Below are positions 49,790 through 59,525 of a stretch of 64,000 nucleotides of DNA, piece after piece. The position numbers and the translations under genes are program-made. The stretch lies in contig NZ_JARICI010000044.1 of assembly GCF_029257255.1 (NCBI RefSeq), positions 1-64,000 of the forward strand, read 5' to 3'. The notes below the pieces were generated by a model, which searched no databases, had not been told where the DNA came from, and saw nothing but the letters and a program-made list of their open reading frames with translations. How positions within the stretch are numbered: the stretch's first letter is position 1; the number at the start of each line of letters is the position of its first letter. The stretch is from Sporosarcina sp. GTDB taxonomy: Bacteria; Bacillota; Bacilli; Bacillales_A; Planococcaceae.

Positions 49790-49813
49790 GGTGTGTGTAA
49801 CAAATGTCTGGCC

Positions 49814-49936
49814 TTACGGAGTACTTTTCATTGCTGCAAATTGATTGATTTGCTCCATGAGTTTTTCCCGGGACTGCTTGTTTCGCATTAGGTACAGAGC
49901 ACCAAGTCCAACAGCTGTCATTGCCATTTTGTTCAT
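49814..49936 (-). CDS. DUF3918-type small protein (YrzQ-like)
   Basis: 40 residues: a single N-terminal hydrophobic helix (MAMTAVGLGALYLM) followed by a basic amphipathic segment (RNKQSREKLMEQINQF). The size, GAxYxM-like helix end and following basic stretch match the small YrzQ/DUF3918 family of Bacillales. A strong GGAGGTGG ribosome binding site lies before ATG 49936, and a terminator after it. The call is by pattern and could be another small membrane peptide. Confidence 0.7.
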   Translation of the reverse strand: MNKMAMTAVGLGALYLMRNKQSREKLMEQINQFAAMKSTP

Positions 49937-50100
49937 TTGTCTGCCACCTCCGAAATATAGCATGAGAGGAAACCAGAAAATTATACATATAAATTAGAAC
50001 TTTTGCTTCTAATTTCGAGAAGATTCAGGAATAGTATGAGAAGTTTTCTAGATAATGCTATAATTTCATTATTCGCAAATTATAGACTGGAAGTGGCATC

Positions 50101-51303
50101 ATGATGAATTACACAACAAAATCAACCATACGCGAAGCACGTTTCTGGCGTATTGTCGTCGGCCTTGGTATAGCGTCCGTATTTATTTTTGCTGCGATGT
50201 ATTCCATGCAGCCTTTGCTCCCTGTTTTCACGAAAGAATTTGGTGTTTCTGTATCTACTGCAAGTTTGACGATGTCGATCAATACAATTGGATTGATTAT
50301 AGGACTCGTGATTCTCGGTTTTTATTCGGACCGGCTGGGCAGATCGATTTTTGTGAAAACTTCTATTTTACTAACTGCACTTTTATTTATTCCCATGTTT
50401 TTAACCAATTCATTTGTCATGATTCTGGTCTTTCGATTCATCCAGGGATTTGCGATGGCCGGTATATTAGCTGCAGCACTTGCCTATATCAATGAAGAAA
50501 TTCACGGGCGTGTTGTGAGCGTGGCTACTGCACTTTACATATCGTTTAACGGAACCGGCGGAATGTTCGGTCGGTTCATGACAGGTTATTTGACAGAGCG
50601 TGGATCGTGGGAACTAGCCTTGCAGGCATTAACGATTTTAGGCGTAGGCGTTTTTATTATGCTAATGATCATCCTTCCTAAATCAGCCAACTTTCAGCCA
50701 AGTGTGGAAACGATTAAGAAAGATATTGAGGGGTTTGGCTACCATTTACGAAATCCAAATTTACTCGTTGTATTCGGACTTGGTATTGTCTTGCAGCTCA
50801 GCTTTACGGGCATGTGGACCTTTCTTCCGTTCCATTTGACTGCAACACCGTTTTTACTGACACTTGACGAAGTCTCCTATATTTATTTTGCCTATGCATT
50901 CGGGATTGTCGGCGCGCCAATTGCCGGATCACTTGCCGAAAAGTACGGCACGAATAATGTCCGATTGACAGCGGTGATCCTGTTGGCAGCAGGGTGTCTC
51001 ATTACGATCCCAATGAAATTACCGTTTATCGTCGTGGGCTATTGTGTTATGTGTCTTGGATTCTTCTCTGCTCATTCATTGACCGCCGCTTCCGTCAGTA
51101 AAGAAGCAACGCATCATAAGGGCAGCGCATCTAGTTTGTATCTGGTTTCCTACTATATCGGAATGGCCGCGGGAAGCACGCTTGTAGCGCCTCTTTGGCA
51201 GATGGCCGGCTGGAGCGGTTTAGCATTGTTTTCAGCTTTGGTGCCGTTTGTATATGTCATGCTGCTCCGGCTTCGCAGAAGAAAGCTTCAAATCACCAAT
51301 TAA
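50101..51303 (+). CDS. MFS transporter
   Basis: 400 residues, 12 helices. The family signature GFYSDRLGRSIFVK lies between helices 2 and 3 and a second related loop (GSLAEKYGTNNVR) in the second half. The proline/glycine pattern AYINEEIHGRVVSVATALYISFNGTGGMFGRF fits helix 4-5 of the YnfM/YybF-type exporters. Probably exports arabinose-like sugars or drugs in the family; substrate unknown. ATG 50101 with GGAAG upstream. Confidence 0.88.
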   Translation: MMNYTTKSTIREARFWRIVVGLGIASVFIFAAMYSMQPLLPVFTKEFGVSVSTASLTMSINTIGLIIGLVILGFYSDRLGRSIFVKTSILLTALLFIPMFLTNSFVMILVFRFIQGFAMAGILAAALAYINEEIHGRVVSVATALYISFNGTGGMFGRFMTGYLTERGSWELALQALTILGVGVFIMLMIILPKSANFQPSVETIKKDIEGFGYHLRNPNLLVVFGLGIVLQLSFTGMWTFLPFHLTATPFLLTLDEVSYIYFAYAFGIVGAPIAGSLAEKYGTNNVRLTAVILLAAGCLITIPMKLPFIVVGYCVMCLGFFSAHSLTAASVSKEATHHKGSASSLYLVSYYIGMAAGSTLVAPLWQMAGWSGLALFSALVPFVYVMLLRLRRRKLQITN

Positions 51304-51387
51304 CACTTCAGGATTATTTTCGACAGAAGCCTGCTGACCGCGTATAATTAAACTACTTGAATAATACGCAATAAAGGAAGTGGGAAT

Positions 51388-52467
51388 TTGACGAAAAAAG
51401 TATGGTTCCAGGTAGGTATAGGTGTTTTACTTGCCCTTTTGATTACCAAGTACTTTTTAGAAGTGAACTATATTTTTAAACCGGTTGGGATCATTTTGCA
51501 GACCATTATGCTGCCGCTAATCTTTGGCGGACTGCTATATTACATGACGGAACCAATTCAGCGCATGCTTGAGAAACGTGGGATGCCTCGTTGGGGCAGT
51601 ATTTTGTCTGTTATGTTGATTTTAATCGCAGTCGTTTGGATTCTGCTAGCACTCATTGGTCCAATTGTGACGAAACAGGTGAATAACTTGGTCGAAAACG
51701 CTCCTGCATTAGCCAGTCAGCTAGATCAGTTGAAAAATGAAGCCATCAATCAAAAAGACAACTTACCGGACAGTCTGCAGGATTCGCTGAATTCAGCTTT
51801 TGAATCTATTCAGTCATTTGCAGTGAAATTCGGTAAATGGTTCGTCACATTTATTCAGTCATTCGTTCAGGCGGTTGTGTTACTCCTGCTTGTTCCGTTT
51901 TTCTTCTTCTTCATGTTGAAAGATCATGAAAAACTGGCGCCGAGAATTTATAATCTATTTTCAGGGCAGCGTAAGGTCTGGGTAAAAAAGACGTTAGAAG
52001 ATATCGACAGAGTACTTCGCTCTTATATTCAGGGGCAGTTGCTGATCAGTTCCATTCTAGCAGCCATCATTTTGACTGGTTATTTGATAATTGGACTGGA
52101 ATACGCATTGTTGCTAGCAATTCTGGCACTTTTCATGAACCTGATTCCGTTTATTGGGCCATGGATTGCAGTAGCGCCGGCTCTGTTGATAGCCTATCTG
52201 CAGGATCCGAAGCTGGTCATCTGGGTAGCTGTCGTAACGCTTGTTGCACAGCAGACAGACAGCAATCTAATCACGCCGAACGTAATGGGGAAAACTCTCG
52301 ATATTCATCCGCTGACTGTCATTACTGTTTTATTGGTGGCAGGAAGTATTGCGGGATTCCTGGGAATTGTGGTGGCTGTTCCTGCTTATGCAGTCGGAAA
52401 AGTCATCGTCCAAAATATTTATGAACGGCGAAAAGAAATACGCCGTGCAGCTACAAAAGAAGTGTAG
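51388..52467 (+). CDS. AI-2E family (YueF/PerM-type) membrane protein
   Basis: 359 residues with ~8 helices. The LVPFFFFFMLKDHEKL turn, a RVLRSYIQGQLLISSILA segment and the C-terminal MNLIPFIGPWIAVAPALLIAYLQDPKLVIWV with DSNLITPNVMGKTLDIHPLTVI are the hallmarks of the AI-2E transporter/PerM family. Function varies (Na+/H+ antiport, export of small molecules). Start TTG 51388 with AAGGAAG upstream. It lies 84 bases after the MFS stop on the same strand, possibly co-transcribed. Confidence 0.9.
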   Translation: MTKKVWFQVGIGVLLALLITKYFLEVNYIFKPVGIILQTIMLPLIFGGLLYYMTEPIQRMLEKRGMPRWGSILSVMLILIAVVWILLALIGPIVTKQVNNLVENAPALASQLDQLKNEAINQKDNLPDSLQDSLNSAFESIQSFAVKFGKWFVTFIQSFVQAVVLLLLVPFFFFFMLKDHEKLAPRIYNLFSGQRKVWVKKTLEDIDRVLRSYIQGQLLISSILAAIILTGYLIIGLEYALLLAILALFMNLIPFIGPWIAVAPALLIAYLQDPKLVIWVAVVTLVAQQTDSNLITPNVMGKTLDIHPLTVITVLLVAGSIAGFLGIVVAVPAYAVGKVIVQNIYERRKEIRRAATKEV

Positions 52468-52475
52468 TTGAAGTG

Positions 52476-52506
52476 CCTCCTGGTCTTTGGACTGGGAGGT
52501 TTTTTG
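52476..52506 (+). terminator. terminator of the AI-2E gene
   Basis: CCTCCTGGTC (52476-52485) pairs with GACTGGGAGG (G-U pairs included), then TTTTTT. Confidence 0.82.
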
Positions 52507-52644
52507 TTGTAGGGATATTTACAGCAGCATGAGGAAAGTATTCGTCTGTCAATGAACAGCAATCAAAAATTTTTAGTTTCTTGCGAAGGATGCTGTAGTA
52601 AACTATTAAATGGCATGACTGAGCGCTATGTACATATATGGAAT

Positions 52645-52670
52645 GCATGTCTTTATGAGATGCCTATAAA
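52645..52670 (+). promoter_or_regulatory. LysR-type site and promoter of the M20/ABC operon
   Basis: GCAT-N11-ATGC at 52645-52663 is a T-N11-A inverted repeat of LysR type, directly before a TATAAA -10 (52665-52670). It is the best regulator-site candidate in the 297-base gap before the operon and a plausible target of the LysR product encoded at its end. Confidence 0.5.
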
Positions 52671-52803
52671 ATTTTTTTATCGTACACCATAATTAATTCA
52701 ATTTCCTTTCTGAAAAAAGCTCTCGTATGATGAGTTGACAGAGTATTCGTACCTTAACATCAGTTTGGAAGCGATTACAACAAGAAGGGCAGGAGAGTCA
52801 CTC

Positions 52804-53994
52804 ATGGACAGCAAGGTAATATTGTTTAATCATGTAGAACAGCTTCAGAAGGAATTAATTGATTTAGGTGCATTTCTACATGCAAATCCTGAATTAGGCA
52901 ATGAAGAGTATCAGGCAGTACAAAAAATCACTGGTATCTTGAAAGCCAATGGATTTACCGTTGAACACAACGTGGCGGGTTTAGACACGGCTTTTCGGGC
53001 GCACTATACAGTAGGAACTGGCGGGCCGACAGTCGGGTTGCTATGTGAGTACGATGCACTGGAGGAATTGGGCCATGGCTGCGGCCATAATTTGCAGTCA
53101 CCCGCTGTGCTGGGAGCTGCGATCAGTTTAACCAAGCTTGATGAACTGCCGAACTGCACAATCGAAGTAATTGGGACGCCGGCCGAAGAAACGACCAGCG
53201 GAAAAATTCCGATGGCGAAGCAAGGGTTTTTTGATCACCTAGATTTTGCATTGATGATGCATGGGGGGGACCGAACAACAGTGGACGGTCGTTCATTAGC
53301 TATAGACAACTTCGAATTTGTTTTTGAAGGTAAAGCTTCCCATGCTGCAGTTGCTCCGGAAAAAGGAATCAGTGCCTTGGATGGCGTGCTAATGACATTC
53401 AACGGAATGGAGTATTTACGGGAACACGTTAGATCTGATGTTCGAATTCATGGCATTATTACGGATGGCGGTAAGGCAGCGAATATCGTACCTGAGAGAG
53501 CTGCAGCCATTTTTTCTATACGTGCTTTGAATCGGCCTTATTTGGAAACTGTGATTGAACGAGCTTTAAATGTAGCAAAAGGGGCGGCGCTCGCAACGGG
53601 GACAAAGGTTCAGATCCATAAGAAGAAGTCCATGGAGAGTAAGTTGAATGTCCAGGCCTTAAATGATGTTTTATTGGAAAATGCAAAATTGGCAGGAGCT
53701 AAAAATATTACGCCGCCTCGTGAACGTACGGGTTCCACTGATTTCAGCATCGTTACCCATCGCGTGCCTGGTGCGTGTATACGTGTTTCATTTGTTCCTC
53801 AGGGTACGCCTAACCACACGAAAGACTGGGTGGAAGCATCCAACAGTCAAGAAGGAAATGAAGCGATTGTTACAGCTGCTAAAGTTTTAGGGGCTGCTTG
53901 TATAGATGTCCTTTCTTCGCCTTCGTTATTGAATGAAATTAAAAGGCAATTTGCGGTAGAAAAAGAAATACAGAATGAAATGGTTATACATTAA
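52804..53994 (+). CDS. M20-family amidohydrolase (AbgB/ACY1L2-like)
   Basis: 396 residues. The two-metal catalytic core is visible in LLCEYDALEELGHGCGHNL (~residues 79-97) and the E-E pair in GTPAEETTSGK; then MMHGGDRTTV, a dimerisation domain, and terminal TGSTDFSIVTHR. The EYDALxxxGHGCGHN variant is typical of p-aminobenzoyl-glutamate hydrolase-type and ACY1L2-like amidohydrolases, which release amino acids from N-acyl or peptide conjugates. ATG 52804 with GGAGAG upstream; TTG 52735 is an unlikely earlier start. First gene of the ABC operon, 16 bases before the binding-protein gene. Confidence 0.93.
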   Translation: MDSKVILFNHVEQLQKELIDLGAFLHANPELGNEEYQAVQKITGILKANGFTVEHNVAGLDTAFRAHYTVGTGGPTVGLLCEYDALEELGHGCGHNLQSPAVLGAAISLTKLDELPNCTIEVIGTPAEETTSGKIPMAKQGFFDHLDFALMMHGGDRTTVDGRSLAIDNFEFVFEGKASHAAVAPEKGISALDGVLMTFNGMEYLREHVRSDVRIHGIITDGGKAANIVPERAAAIFSIRALNRPYLETVIERALNVAKGAALATGTKVQIHKKKSMESKLNVQALNDVLLENAKLAGAKNITPPRERTGSTDFSIVTHRVPGACIRVSFVPQGTPNHTKDWVEASNSQEGNEAIVTAAKVLGAACIDVLSSPSLLNEIKRQFAVEKEIQNEMVIH

Positions 53995-54010
53995 AAAGGG
54001 GGAATAAAAA

Positions 54011-55561
54011 ATGTCGAAAAAACTATTATATTTAATGATTGCAGCAGCACTTGTTATATTATCCGCATGTACCACAACGAGCAAACCTGCTGAGAACAGC
54101 GGCACAGCTTCGGAAAAGGAAGATAATGATACGCTGACACTTTCATTGGGGCCGGATATGTTGACTTGGGATATTCATAATCATACTACTACATCTACAG
54201 AGGTCATTCATGTAAATGTTTTTGATTATCTTCTGATGCGTGATACGGATGGAGAAATTCAGCCGCATCTTGCAAAAGAGTGGAAGAATATTGATGACGT
54301 CACATATGAATTTACACTGAACGAAGGAGTGAAATTCCATAATGGTGATGACCTGACAGCAGAAGACGTCAAGTTTACTCTGGAGCGCGTTGCCAAGGAT
54401 GAAACACTGAAAAGCCATGGCGATTTCGATACGATTGCCGAAGTAAAAGTAATAGATCCATTAACGTTTCAAATTATTACAAATGAGCCGGATCCGATGT
54501 TGTTAAGCAGGATTTCAAGACAGGCATCTGGGGTTCTACCAAAAAACTATATTGAAGAAAAAGGTATGGACGAATTTTTGAAATCTCCTATTGGTTCAGG
54601 TCCTTATAAATTCAAAGAGTGGAAGAAGGACAACCAAGTTACTCTAGTGAAAAATGATGAGTACTTCGATAAAAAAGGTGAGTACGAAAATGTAGTGTTC
54701 AGAGCAATTCCTGAGGATTCGACTAGGGTGGCTGAGCTATTGACAGACAGTGTAGATATCATCGCAAACGTTCCTCCAAGTGACTGGGATAGAATTAACA
54801 CTTCCGATAATAGCAAGATAGTCAATGGTGCATCCAACCGTACGTATATGTTGTTCCTGCGTACACAAGAAGATTGGCCAACATCTGACGTCAAGGTGCG
54901 TCAGGCTATTGACTTTGCTATTGATGACAAAGCTTTGGTAGATAGTCTACTGGATGGCGGCGGTACACCTACATTAACTCGAGTGAACCCTGGAAATGTC
55001 GGGTTTGAAGAAAGTTTATTCGATAATTACAATTACGATGTTGAAAAAGCAAAGCAGCTATTGGATGAGGCTGGCTATAAAGATGGCGTAACGATCGAGT
55101 TGGCAGGTCCAACAGGGCGCTATATTAAAGATCGTGAAGTCATGCAGCTGATTGCAGGTATGCTTGAAGAGGCAGGCATCCATACCGAAATGAACTTATT
55201 GAAATGGGGCACATTCTCTGAGCTTCGAGATCAAGAAAAGTTTAAAGATGGTTATTTGATCGCACTCGGATCTTCATTCTTTGATGCAGGACAGGCGCTT
55301 GATTACTATGGTACTGAGAGATCAGCTTCAATTAATGGTTATAGTAATGAAAAGATAGATCAGTTGCTTGAAGAAGCCAATACATCTTTGGATGAAGAAG
55401 AGAGAACGAAGAAATATCAGGAAATCCAAAAAATTGCAAGTGAAGAGATGCCAATCATCCCATTATTCCAAATCGATCAGTTTTTCGGAGTAAATAACGG
55501 AGTTGAATATACACCTCGTTTGGATGAATTAGTATATATTCCTGACGTTCATAAAAAATAA
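54011..55561 (+). CDS. peptide/nickel-type ABC substrate-binding lipoprotein
   Basis: 516 residues, SBP_bac_5 family (DppA/OppA type). Lipobox ILSAC (residues 16-20). The fold markers are SLGPDMLTWDIHNHTTTS, FEFTLNEGVKFHNGDDLTAEDVKFTLER (family signature) and RQAIDFAIDDKALVD. It captures oligopeptides or similar ligands outside the membrane and delivers them to the permeases downstream. Preceded by the M20 amidohydrolase, so the imported ligand may be a substrate for that enzyme. A stable hairpin after its stop probably raises its level over the permeases. Confidence 0.94.
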   Translation: MSKKLLYLMIAAALVILSACTTTSKPAENSGTASEKEDNDTLTLSLGPDMLTWDIHNHTTTSTEVIHVNVFDYLLMRDTDGEIQPHLAKEWKNIDDVTYEFTLNEGVKFHNGDDLTAEDVKFTLERVAKDETLKSHGDFDTIAEVKVIDPLTFQIITNEPDPMLLSRISRQASGVLPKNYIEEKGMDEFLKSPIGSGPYKFKEWKKDNQVTLVKNDEYFDKKGEYENVVFRAIPEDSTRVAELLTDSVDIIANVPPSDWDRINTSDNSKIVNGASNRTYMLFLRTQEDWPTSDVKVRQAIDFAIDDKALVDSLLDGGGTPTLTRVNPGNVGFEESLFDNYNYDVEKAKQLLDEAGYKDGVTIELAGPTGRYIKDREVMQLIAGMLEEAGIHTEMNLLKWGTFSELRDQEKFKDGYLIALGSSFFDAGQALDYYGTERSASINGYSNEKIDQLLEEANTSLDEEERTKKYQEIQKIASEEMPIIPLFQIDQFFGVNNGVEYTPRLDELVYIPDVHKK

Positions 55562-55570
55562 AAATTCATG

Positions 55571-55620
55571 AGATAGCAGCAGACAGCTTCTGACCACAGA
55601 AGCTGATCTGTTGGCTATCT
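55571..55620 (+). other. intercistronic hairpin after the binding-protein gene
   Basis: AGATAGC (55571-55577) pairs with GCTATCT (55614-55620) and an inner stem AGCTTCTG/CAGAAGCT extends it. There is no long T-run, so it more likely protects the upstream mRNA or attenuates than terminates. Confidence 0.7.
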
Positions 55621-55645
55621 TTACAATTAATTGGAGAGGATCTAT

Positions 55646-56563
55646 ATGTGGAGATACTTTACTAGCAGGTTATTGCAGATTCCAATCGTTCTATTTATCA
55701 TTTCCCTCATGATCTTCGTTCTAGTATACATAGCCGGAGATCCAGTAGCTTTGATGCTGCCGGCAGAAGCTACACAGCAAGAAATTCAGCAACTCCGAGT
55801 CGCTTTAGGATTTGACCAACCATTCTATCTGCAATTTTGGAATTACATGGTTGATTTAGTACAGGGGGATTTTGGAGATTCATATAAATATGGAATCTCT
55901 GCTTTGGGGCTAGTGCTGGAAAGATTGCCGGCCACAATTGAATTAGCAACTGCTTCCATGATCATGGCTATAGTCATTGCAATTCCCTTGGGTATTATTT
56001 CTGCAATCCGTCCAAACGGGATTGTAGACTTGTTTGCAACAGGTTTATCTGTTTTAGGAAAAGCCATTCCGAACTTCTGGTTGGGGATTATGCTGATTTT
56101 AATTTTCGCCGTAAACTTGAAATTGATGCCGGTTTCAGGAACAGGTAGCTGGAAACATCTGATTCTACCTGCCATTACACTAGGAACAGCAGTGTCGGCT
56201 GAGATTACGAGGCTCGTGCGCTCTAATATGCTGGAGATTCTCCAACAGGATTATATCCGTACAGCAAGAAGTAAAGGACAGAAGAAAAGTGTCATTATCT
56301 TCCGCCATGCTTTTCGCAACTCGTTAGTACCTGTTATTACAATTACAATTTTGCAGATGGCAACATTAGTAGGCGGCTCCTTAATAACGGAGATGATTTT
56401 CTCTTGGCCTGGTGTTGGACAGTTAATCATTCAAGCGGTCTATGACAAAGATTTACCGATCATTCAAGCAGCTGTATTTGTAACAGCCGTCATTATTCTG
56501 TTGATGAATCTATTGACGGACGTACTGTATCGTTTCTTAGATCCGCGAATTAAATATAGCTAA
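55646..56563 (+). CDS. Dpp/Opp-type ABC permease 1 (DppB-like)
   Basis: 305 residues, six helices. Opens RYFTSRLLQIPIVLFIISLMIF, the typical DppB N-terminus, and has the EAA loop around RTARSKGQKKSVIIFRHAFRNSLVPVIT. ATG 55646 with GGAGAGG upstream; an in-frame start at 55631 is less likely. Pairs with the next permease to form the translocation channel. Confidence 0.94.
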   Translation: MWRYFTSRLLQIPIVLFIISLMIFVLVYIAGDPVALMLPAEATQQEIQQLRVALGFDQPFYLQFWNYMVDLVQGDFGDSYKYGISALGLVLERLPATIELATASMIMAIVIAIPLGIISAIRPNGIVDLFATGLSVLGKAIPNFWLGIMLILIFAVNLKLMPVSGTGSWKHLILPAITLGTAVSAEITRLVRSNMLEILQQDYIRTARSKGQKKSVIIFRHAFRNSLVPVITITILQMATLVGGSLITEMIFSWPGVGQLIIQAVYDKDLPIIQAAVFVTAVIILLMNLLTDVLYRFLDPRIKYS

Positions 56564-56579
56564 GAAAGGATTTGTCAAA

Positions 56580-57515
56580 ATGAAATCAACCAGCCATGCT
56601 GAGCTTGCCATACTTCCAGTTGACAAGAATGATAGAAGTATCAAGTCGAAAAATAAGCTGAAGATATTTTTTACAAAACTCTTAAGAAGTAAGACAGGTA
56701 CTGTTGGCTTACTGATCGTTCTGGCTTTATGTATAATGGCGATGTTTGCTCCTGCGATCGCACCGTATGATCCAGGCAAAATCGATACGACAAATATGTT
56801 AGCACCCCCATTTTGGTCCGACGGCGGTACGTTAAGTCACATTCTTGGGACAGACAATCTAGGTCGCGATATATTGAGCAGAATTATTTACGGTTCACGT
56901 ATTTCATTAGTTGTAGGAATATTATCCGTTCTGGTAGCAGGTGTGATTGGTGTCGTGTTTGGTATCATTTCGGGTTACTATGGAGGCATCGTGGATAATT
57001 TAATAATGCGGCTAGTGGATGCGTTCTTATCTGTACCAACCATATTATTTTGTATCGTTTTCCTGACGGTACTAGATCCAGGACTTCCTACATTAATCAT
57101 AGTAATTGGTGTAACTAGCTGGGTATTGTATGCACGAATGATCCGTAGTGAAACACTTAGTTTGCGTGAACGGGAATACGTGAAAGCAGCGCGGACGATG
57201 GGTGTCTCAGATATTCAAATCATGAAGCGCCATATTTTGCCTAACGTAATGTCTTCTATTATCGTTATTTCCACATTAAGTGTTGCAAGTACAATCATTA
57301 CAGAATCATCACTGAGCTTTTTAGGATTAGGTATTCAACCGCCAACAGTTTCATGGGGAATAATGTTAAGCGAAGGCAAAGAATATGTCGCTACTAGTTG
57401 GTGGCTTGCCACATTCCCCGGATTAGCCATCACCATTACAGTGTTGGGAATCATATTTTTGGGTGAGTGGCTCCGTGATTTACTGGATCCAAGATCTCAA
57501 GGAAGCAACTCGTAA
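56580..57515 (+). CDS. Dpp/Opp-type ABC permease 2 (DppC-like)
   Basis: 311 residues with a ~45-residue cytoplasmic N-terminus, then six helices. MFAPAIAPYDPGKID and LGTDNLGRDILSRIIYGSRISL are the conserved N-terminal signature of DppC/OppC; the EAA loop is EYVKAARTMGVSDIQIMKRHILPNVMSSI. It starts 16 bases after the first permease. AAGGA precedes ATG 56580. Confidence 0.94.
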   Translation: MKSTSHAELAILPVDKNDRSIKSKNKLKIFFTKLLRSKTGTVGLLIVLALCIMAMFAPAIAPYDPGKIDTTNMLAPPFWSDGGTLSHILGTDNLGRDILSRIIYGSRISLVVGILSVLVAGVIGVVFGIISGYYGGIVDNLIMRLVDAFLSVPTILFCIVFLTVLDPGLPTLIIVIGVTSWVLYARMIRSETLSLREREYVKAARTMGVSDIQIMKRHILPNVMSSIIVISTLSVASTIITESSLSFLGLGIQPPTVSWGIMLSEGKEYVATSWWLATFPGLAITITVLGIIFLGEWLRDLLDPRSQGSNS

Positions 57516-57532
57516 CGAAAGGAGACTTCATC

Positions 57533-58549
57533 ATGTCTACATTGCTTGAAGTAAATGATTTAAAAACATATTTCTATACGACAAATGGAGTCGTGCCTTC
57601 AGTGGATGGAGTATCATTCTCTTTGGAGTCCGGACAAACAACGGCATTGGTGGGAGAGTCTGGCTGTGGTAAAAGTGTAACGTCCTTCTCTATCATGCAG
57701 CTGGTCAATTCACCCGGGAAAATCGTGGGTGGAGAAATTTTATTTAAAGGCAAAGATTTAACACAATTAAGCGATAGAGAAATGCGTGATATTCGCGGCA
57801 ATGAAATATCGATGATTTTTCAGGAGCCTCTAACTTCATTGAATCCAATATTAAAGATTGGATCACAATTAGATGAAACTCTGCTGCTGCATCAGGATAT
57901 TTCGAAGAAAGAGGCTAAAATCGCCAGTATTGAGATGCTGAAAAAAGTAGGAATTCCCCGTGCAGAGCAAGTATACGCTTCACATCCGCATGAATTGAGC
58001 GGAGGAATGAGACAGCGGGTAATGATTGCCATGGCATTATCATGCAAACCAAGCCTGCTCATTGCAGACGAACCGACAACGGCGTTGGACGTAACGATTC
58101 AAGCACAAATTTTAAAGCTAATGCGAAACTTGAAGATAGATTTTGACACATCCATTCTGTTGATTACACATGACTTGGGAGTTGTGGCTGAGCTGGCAGA
58201 TAAAGTGATCGTCATGTATGCTGGTCAAGTAGTGGAAGAAGCGGATGTCATGTCCTTGTTTTCAGAACCGCAACACCCGTACACACAGGGATTAATCCAA
58301 AGTACACCGAAGATTGACGCAGAAGTGGACGCCTTAGAATCCATTCAAGGCAATGTGCCGACCCCGAGCAATAAACCGTCGGGATGTTATTTCCATCCCA
58401 GATGCCCGTTTGCGATGGATATCTGTAAAACACAGATGCCTTCATTACAGGTGGATGAACAAAACGGCAATAAAGTGAGATGCTGGCTGCATGAAAACAA
58501 GGAAGGGATGATTCCAGATGGTAAAGAGCGCACCTGTTCAAACGGATGA
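57533..58549 (+). CDS. Dpp/Opp-type ABC ATPase 1 (DppD-like)
   Basis: 338 residues. Walker A GESGCGKS, Q-loop MIFQEPLTSLNPI, signature LSGGMRQRVMIAMAL, Walker B LLIADEPTTALDVT, and the oligopeptide-transporter C-terminal extension with cysteine-rich GCYFHPRCPFAMDIC, typical of DppD/OppD, where cysteines may hold an iron-sulfur cluster. Overlaps the second ATPase gene by 32 bases. Confidence 0.95.
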   Translation: MSTLLEVNDLKTYFYTTNGVVPSVDGVSFSLESGQTTALVGESGCGKSVTSFSIMQLVNSPGKIVGGEILFKGKDLTQLSDREMRDIRGNEISMIFQEPLTSLNPILKIGSQLDETLLLHQDISKKEAKIASIEMLKKVGIPRAEQVYASHPHELSGGMRQRVMIAMALSCKPSLLIADEPTTALDVTIQAQILKLMRNLKIDFDTSILLITHDLGVVAELADKVIVMYAGQVVEEADVMSLFSEPQHPYTQGLIQSTPKIDAEVDALESIQGNVPTPSNKPSGCYFHPRCPFAMDICKTQMPSLQVDEQNGNKVRCWLHENKEGMIPDGKERTCSNG

Positions 58550-59525
58550 AGTACTTGTCGTCAAAAACTTGAAGAAGCATTTTCCTGTAAATCAGCAGCT
58601 GTTCAAAAAAGAAAAAGAGTATTTACGGGCAGTGGATGGAGTAGATCTGACAGTTTATCGGGGTGAAACTTTAGGTATTGTGGGAGAGTCGGGCTGTGGA
58701 AAGTCTACGCTGGGCAATTTAATTATGGGGCTTTTGCAACCGACAGAAGGAGAAATTCACTTCAATGGTGCAGAACTTTCCAAAATGAAAGAACGTGATC
58801 TGAAGAAGCATCGCGTCGATTATCAAATGATCTTTCAAGACCCGTTTTCATCCCTAAATCCCAGAATGCGCGTTTTTGATTTAATTGCAGAACCGTTGAT
58901 TACACATCGTAAGCTTTCTAAGAAAGAATTGGAAGAAGAAGTTCATCGGTTAATGAAAGATGTAGGTTTGGACACGACCTACACTCATCGCTTTCCTCAT
59001 GAGTTCAGTGGAGGTCAGCGCCAACGGATAGGGATCGCACGTGCACTCGTTTTGAAACCAAAACTTATTATTTGCGATGAACCTGTGTCTGCACTTGATG
59101 TATCGATTCAGGCACAGATTTTGAATTTACTGAGCGACCTGCAGAAAAAATATAATCTGACTTACATTTTTATAGCGCACGGTTTGCCGGCAGTACGGCA
59201 TATCAGTGACCGCATCGGTGTGATGTACTTAGGCAATATGGTGGAATTGACAACGAAGGAAGCGTTGTTTGCCAAACCCATGCATCCATACACTAATGGA
59301 TTATTAGCGTCTTTACCAATTTCGCATCCGCGCTTCAGAAGAGCACCTGAAGATGAGATTATATTGGAAGGCGATATGCCAAGTCCAGTTCATCCGCCGA
59401 GCGGCTGCAAGTTTCACACACGCTGTCTTTTTGCACAAGAAAAGTGCAAATTAGTTGTACCTGACTTTGAAGAAAAAGAAACTGGTCACTTTGTAGCGTG
59501 TCACTATCCTTTACATCAGGATTGA
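58518..59525 (+). CDS. Dpp/Opp-type ABC ATPase 2 (DppF-like)
   Basis: 335 residues. Walker A GESGCGKST, Q-loop MIFQDPFSSLNPRMRV, signature FSGGQRQRIGIARAL, Walker B LIICDEPVSALDVS, C-terminal GCKFHTRCLFAQEKCK. Together with the first ATPase it makes the heterodimeric motor. The usual switch-region histidine is seen in FIAHGLPAVRHI; most family members have HDL here, so GLP is an oddity. Its 3' end overlaps the convergent LysR gene by 10 bases. Confidence 0.94.
   Translation: MVKSAPVQTDEVLVVKNLKKHFPVNQQLFKKEKEYLRAVDGVDLTVYRGETLGIVGESGCGKSTLGNLIMGLLQPTEGEIHFNGAELSKMKERDLKKHRVDYQMIFQDPFSSLNPRMRVFDLIAEPLITHRKLSKKELEEEVHRLMKDVGLDTTYTHRFPHEFSGGQRQRIGIARALVLKPKLIICDEPVSALDVSIQAQILNLLSDLQKKYNLTYIFIAHGLPAVRHISDRIGVMYLGNMVELTTKEALFAKPMHPYTNGLLASLPISHPRFRRAPEDEIILEGDMPSPVHPPSGCKFHTRCLFAQEKCKLVVPDFEEKETGHFVACHYPLHQD

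Noticed and set aside
49719..49988. 89-codon minus-strand frame
   Set aside because: Replaced by the better supported 40-codon DUF3918-type gene in another frame of the same strand, which has a strong ribosome binding site and ends before the terminator.
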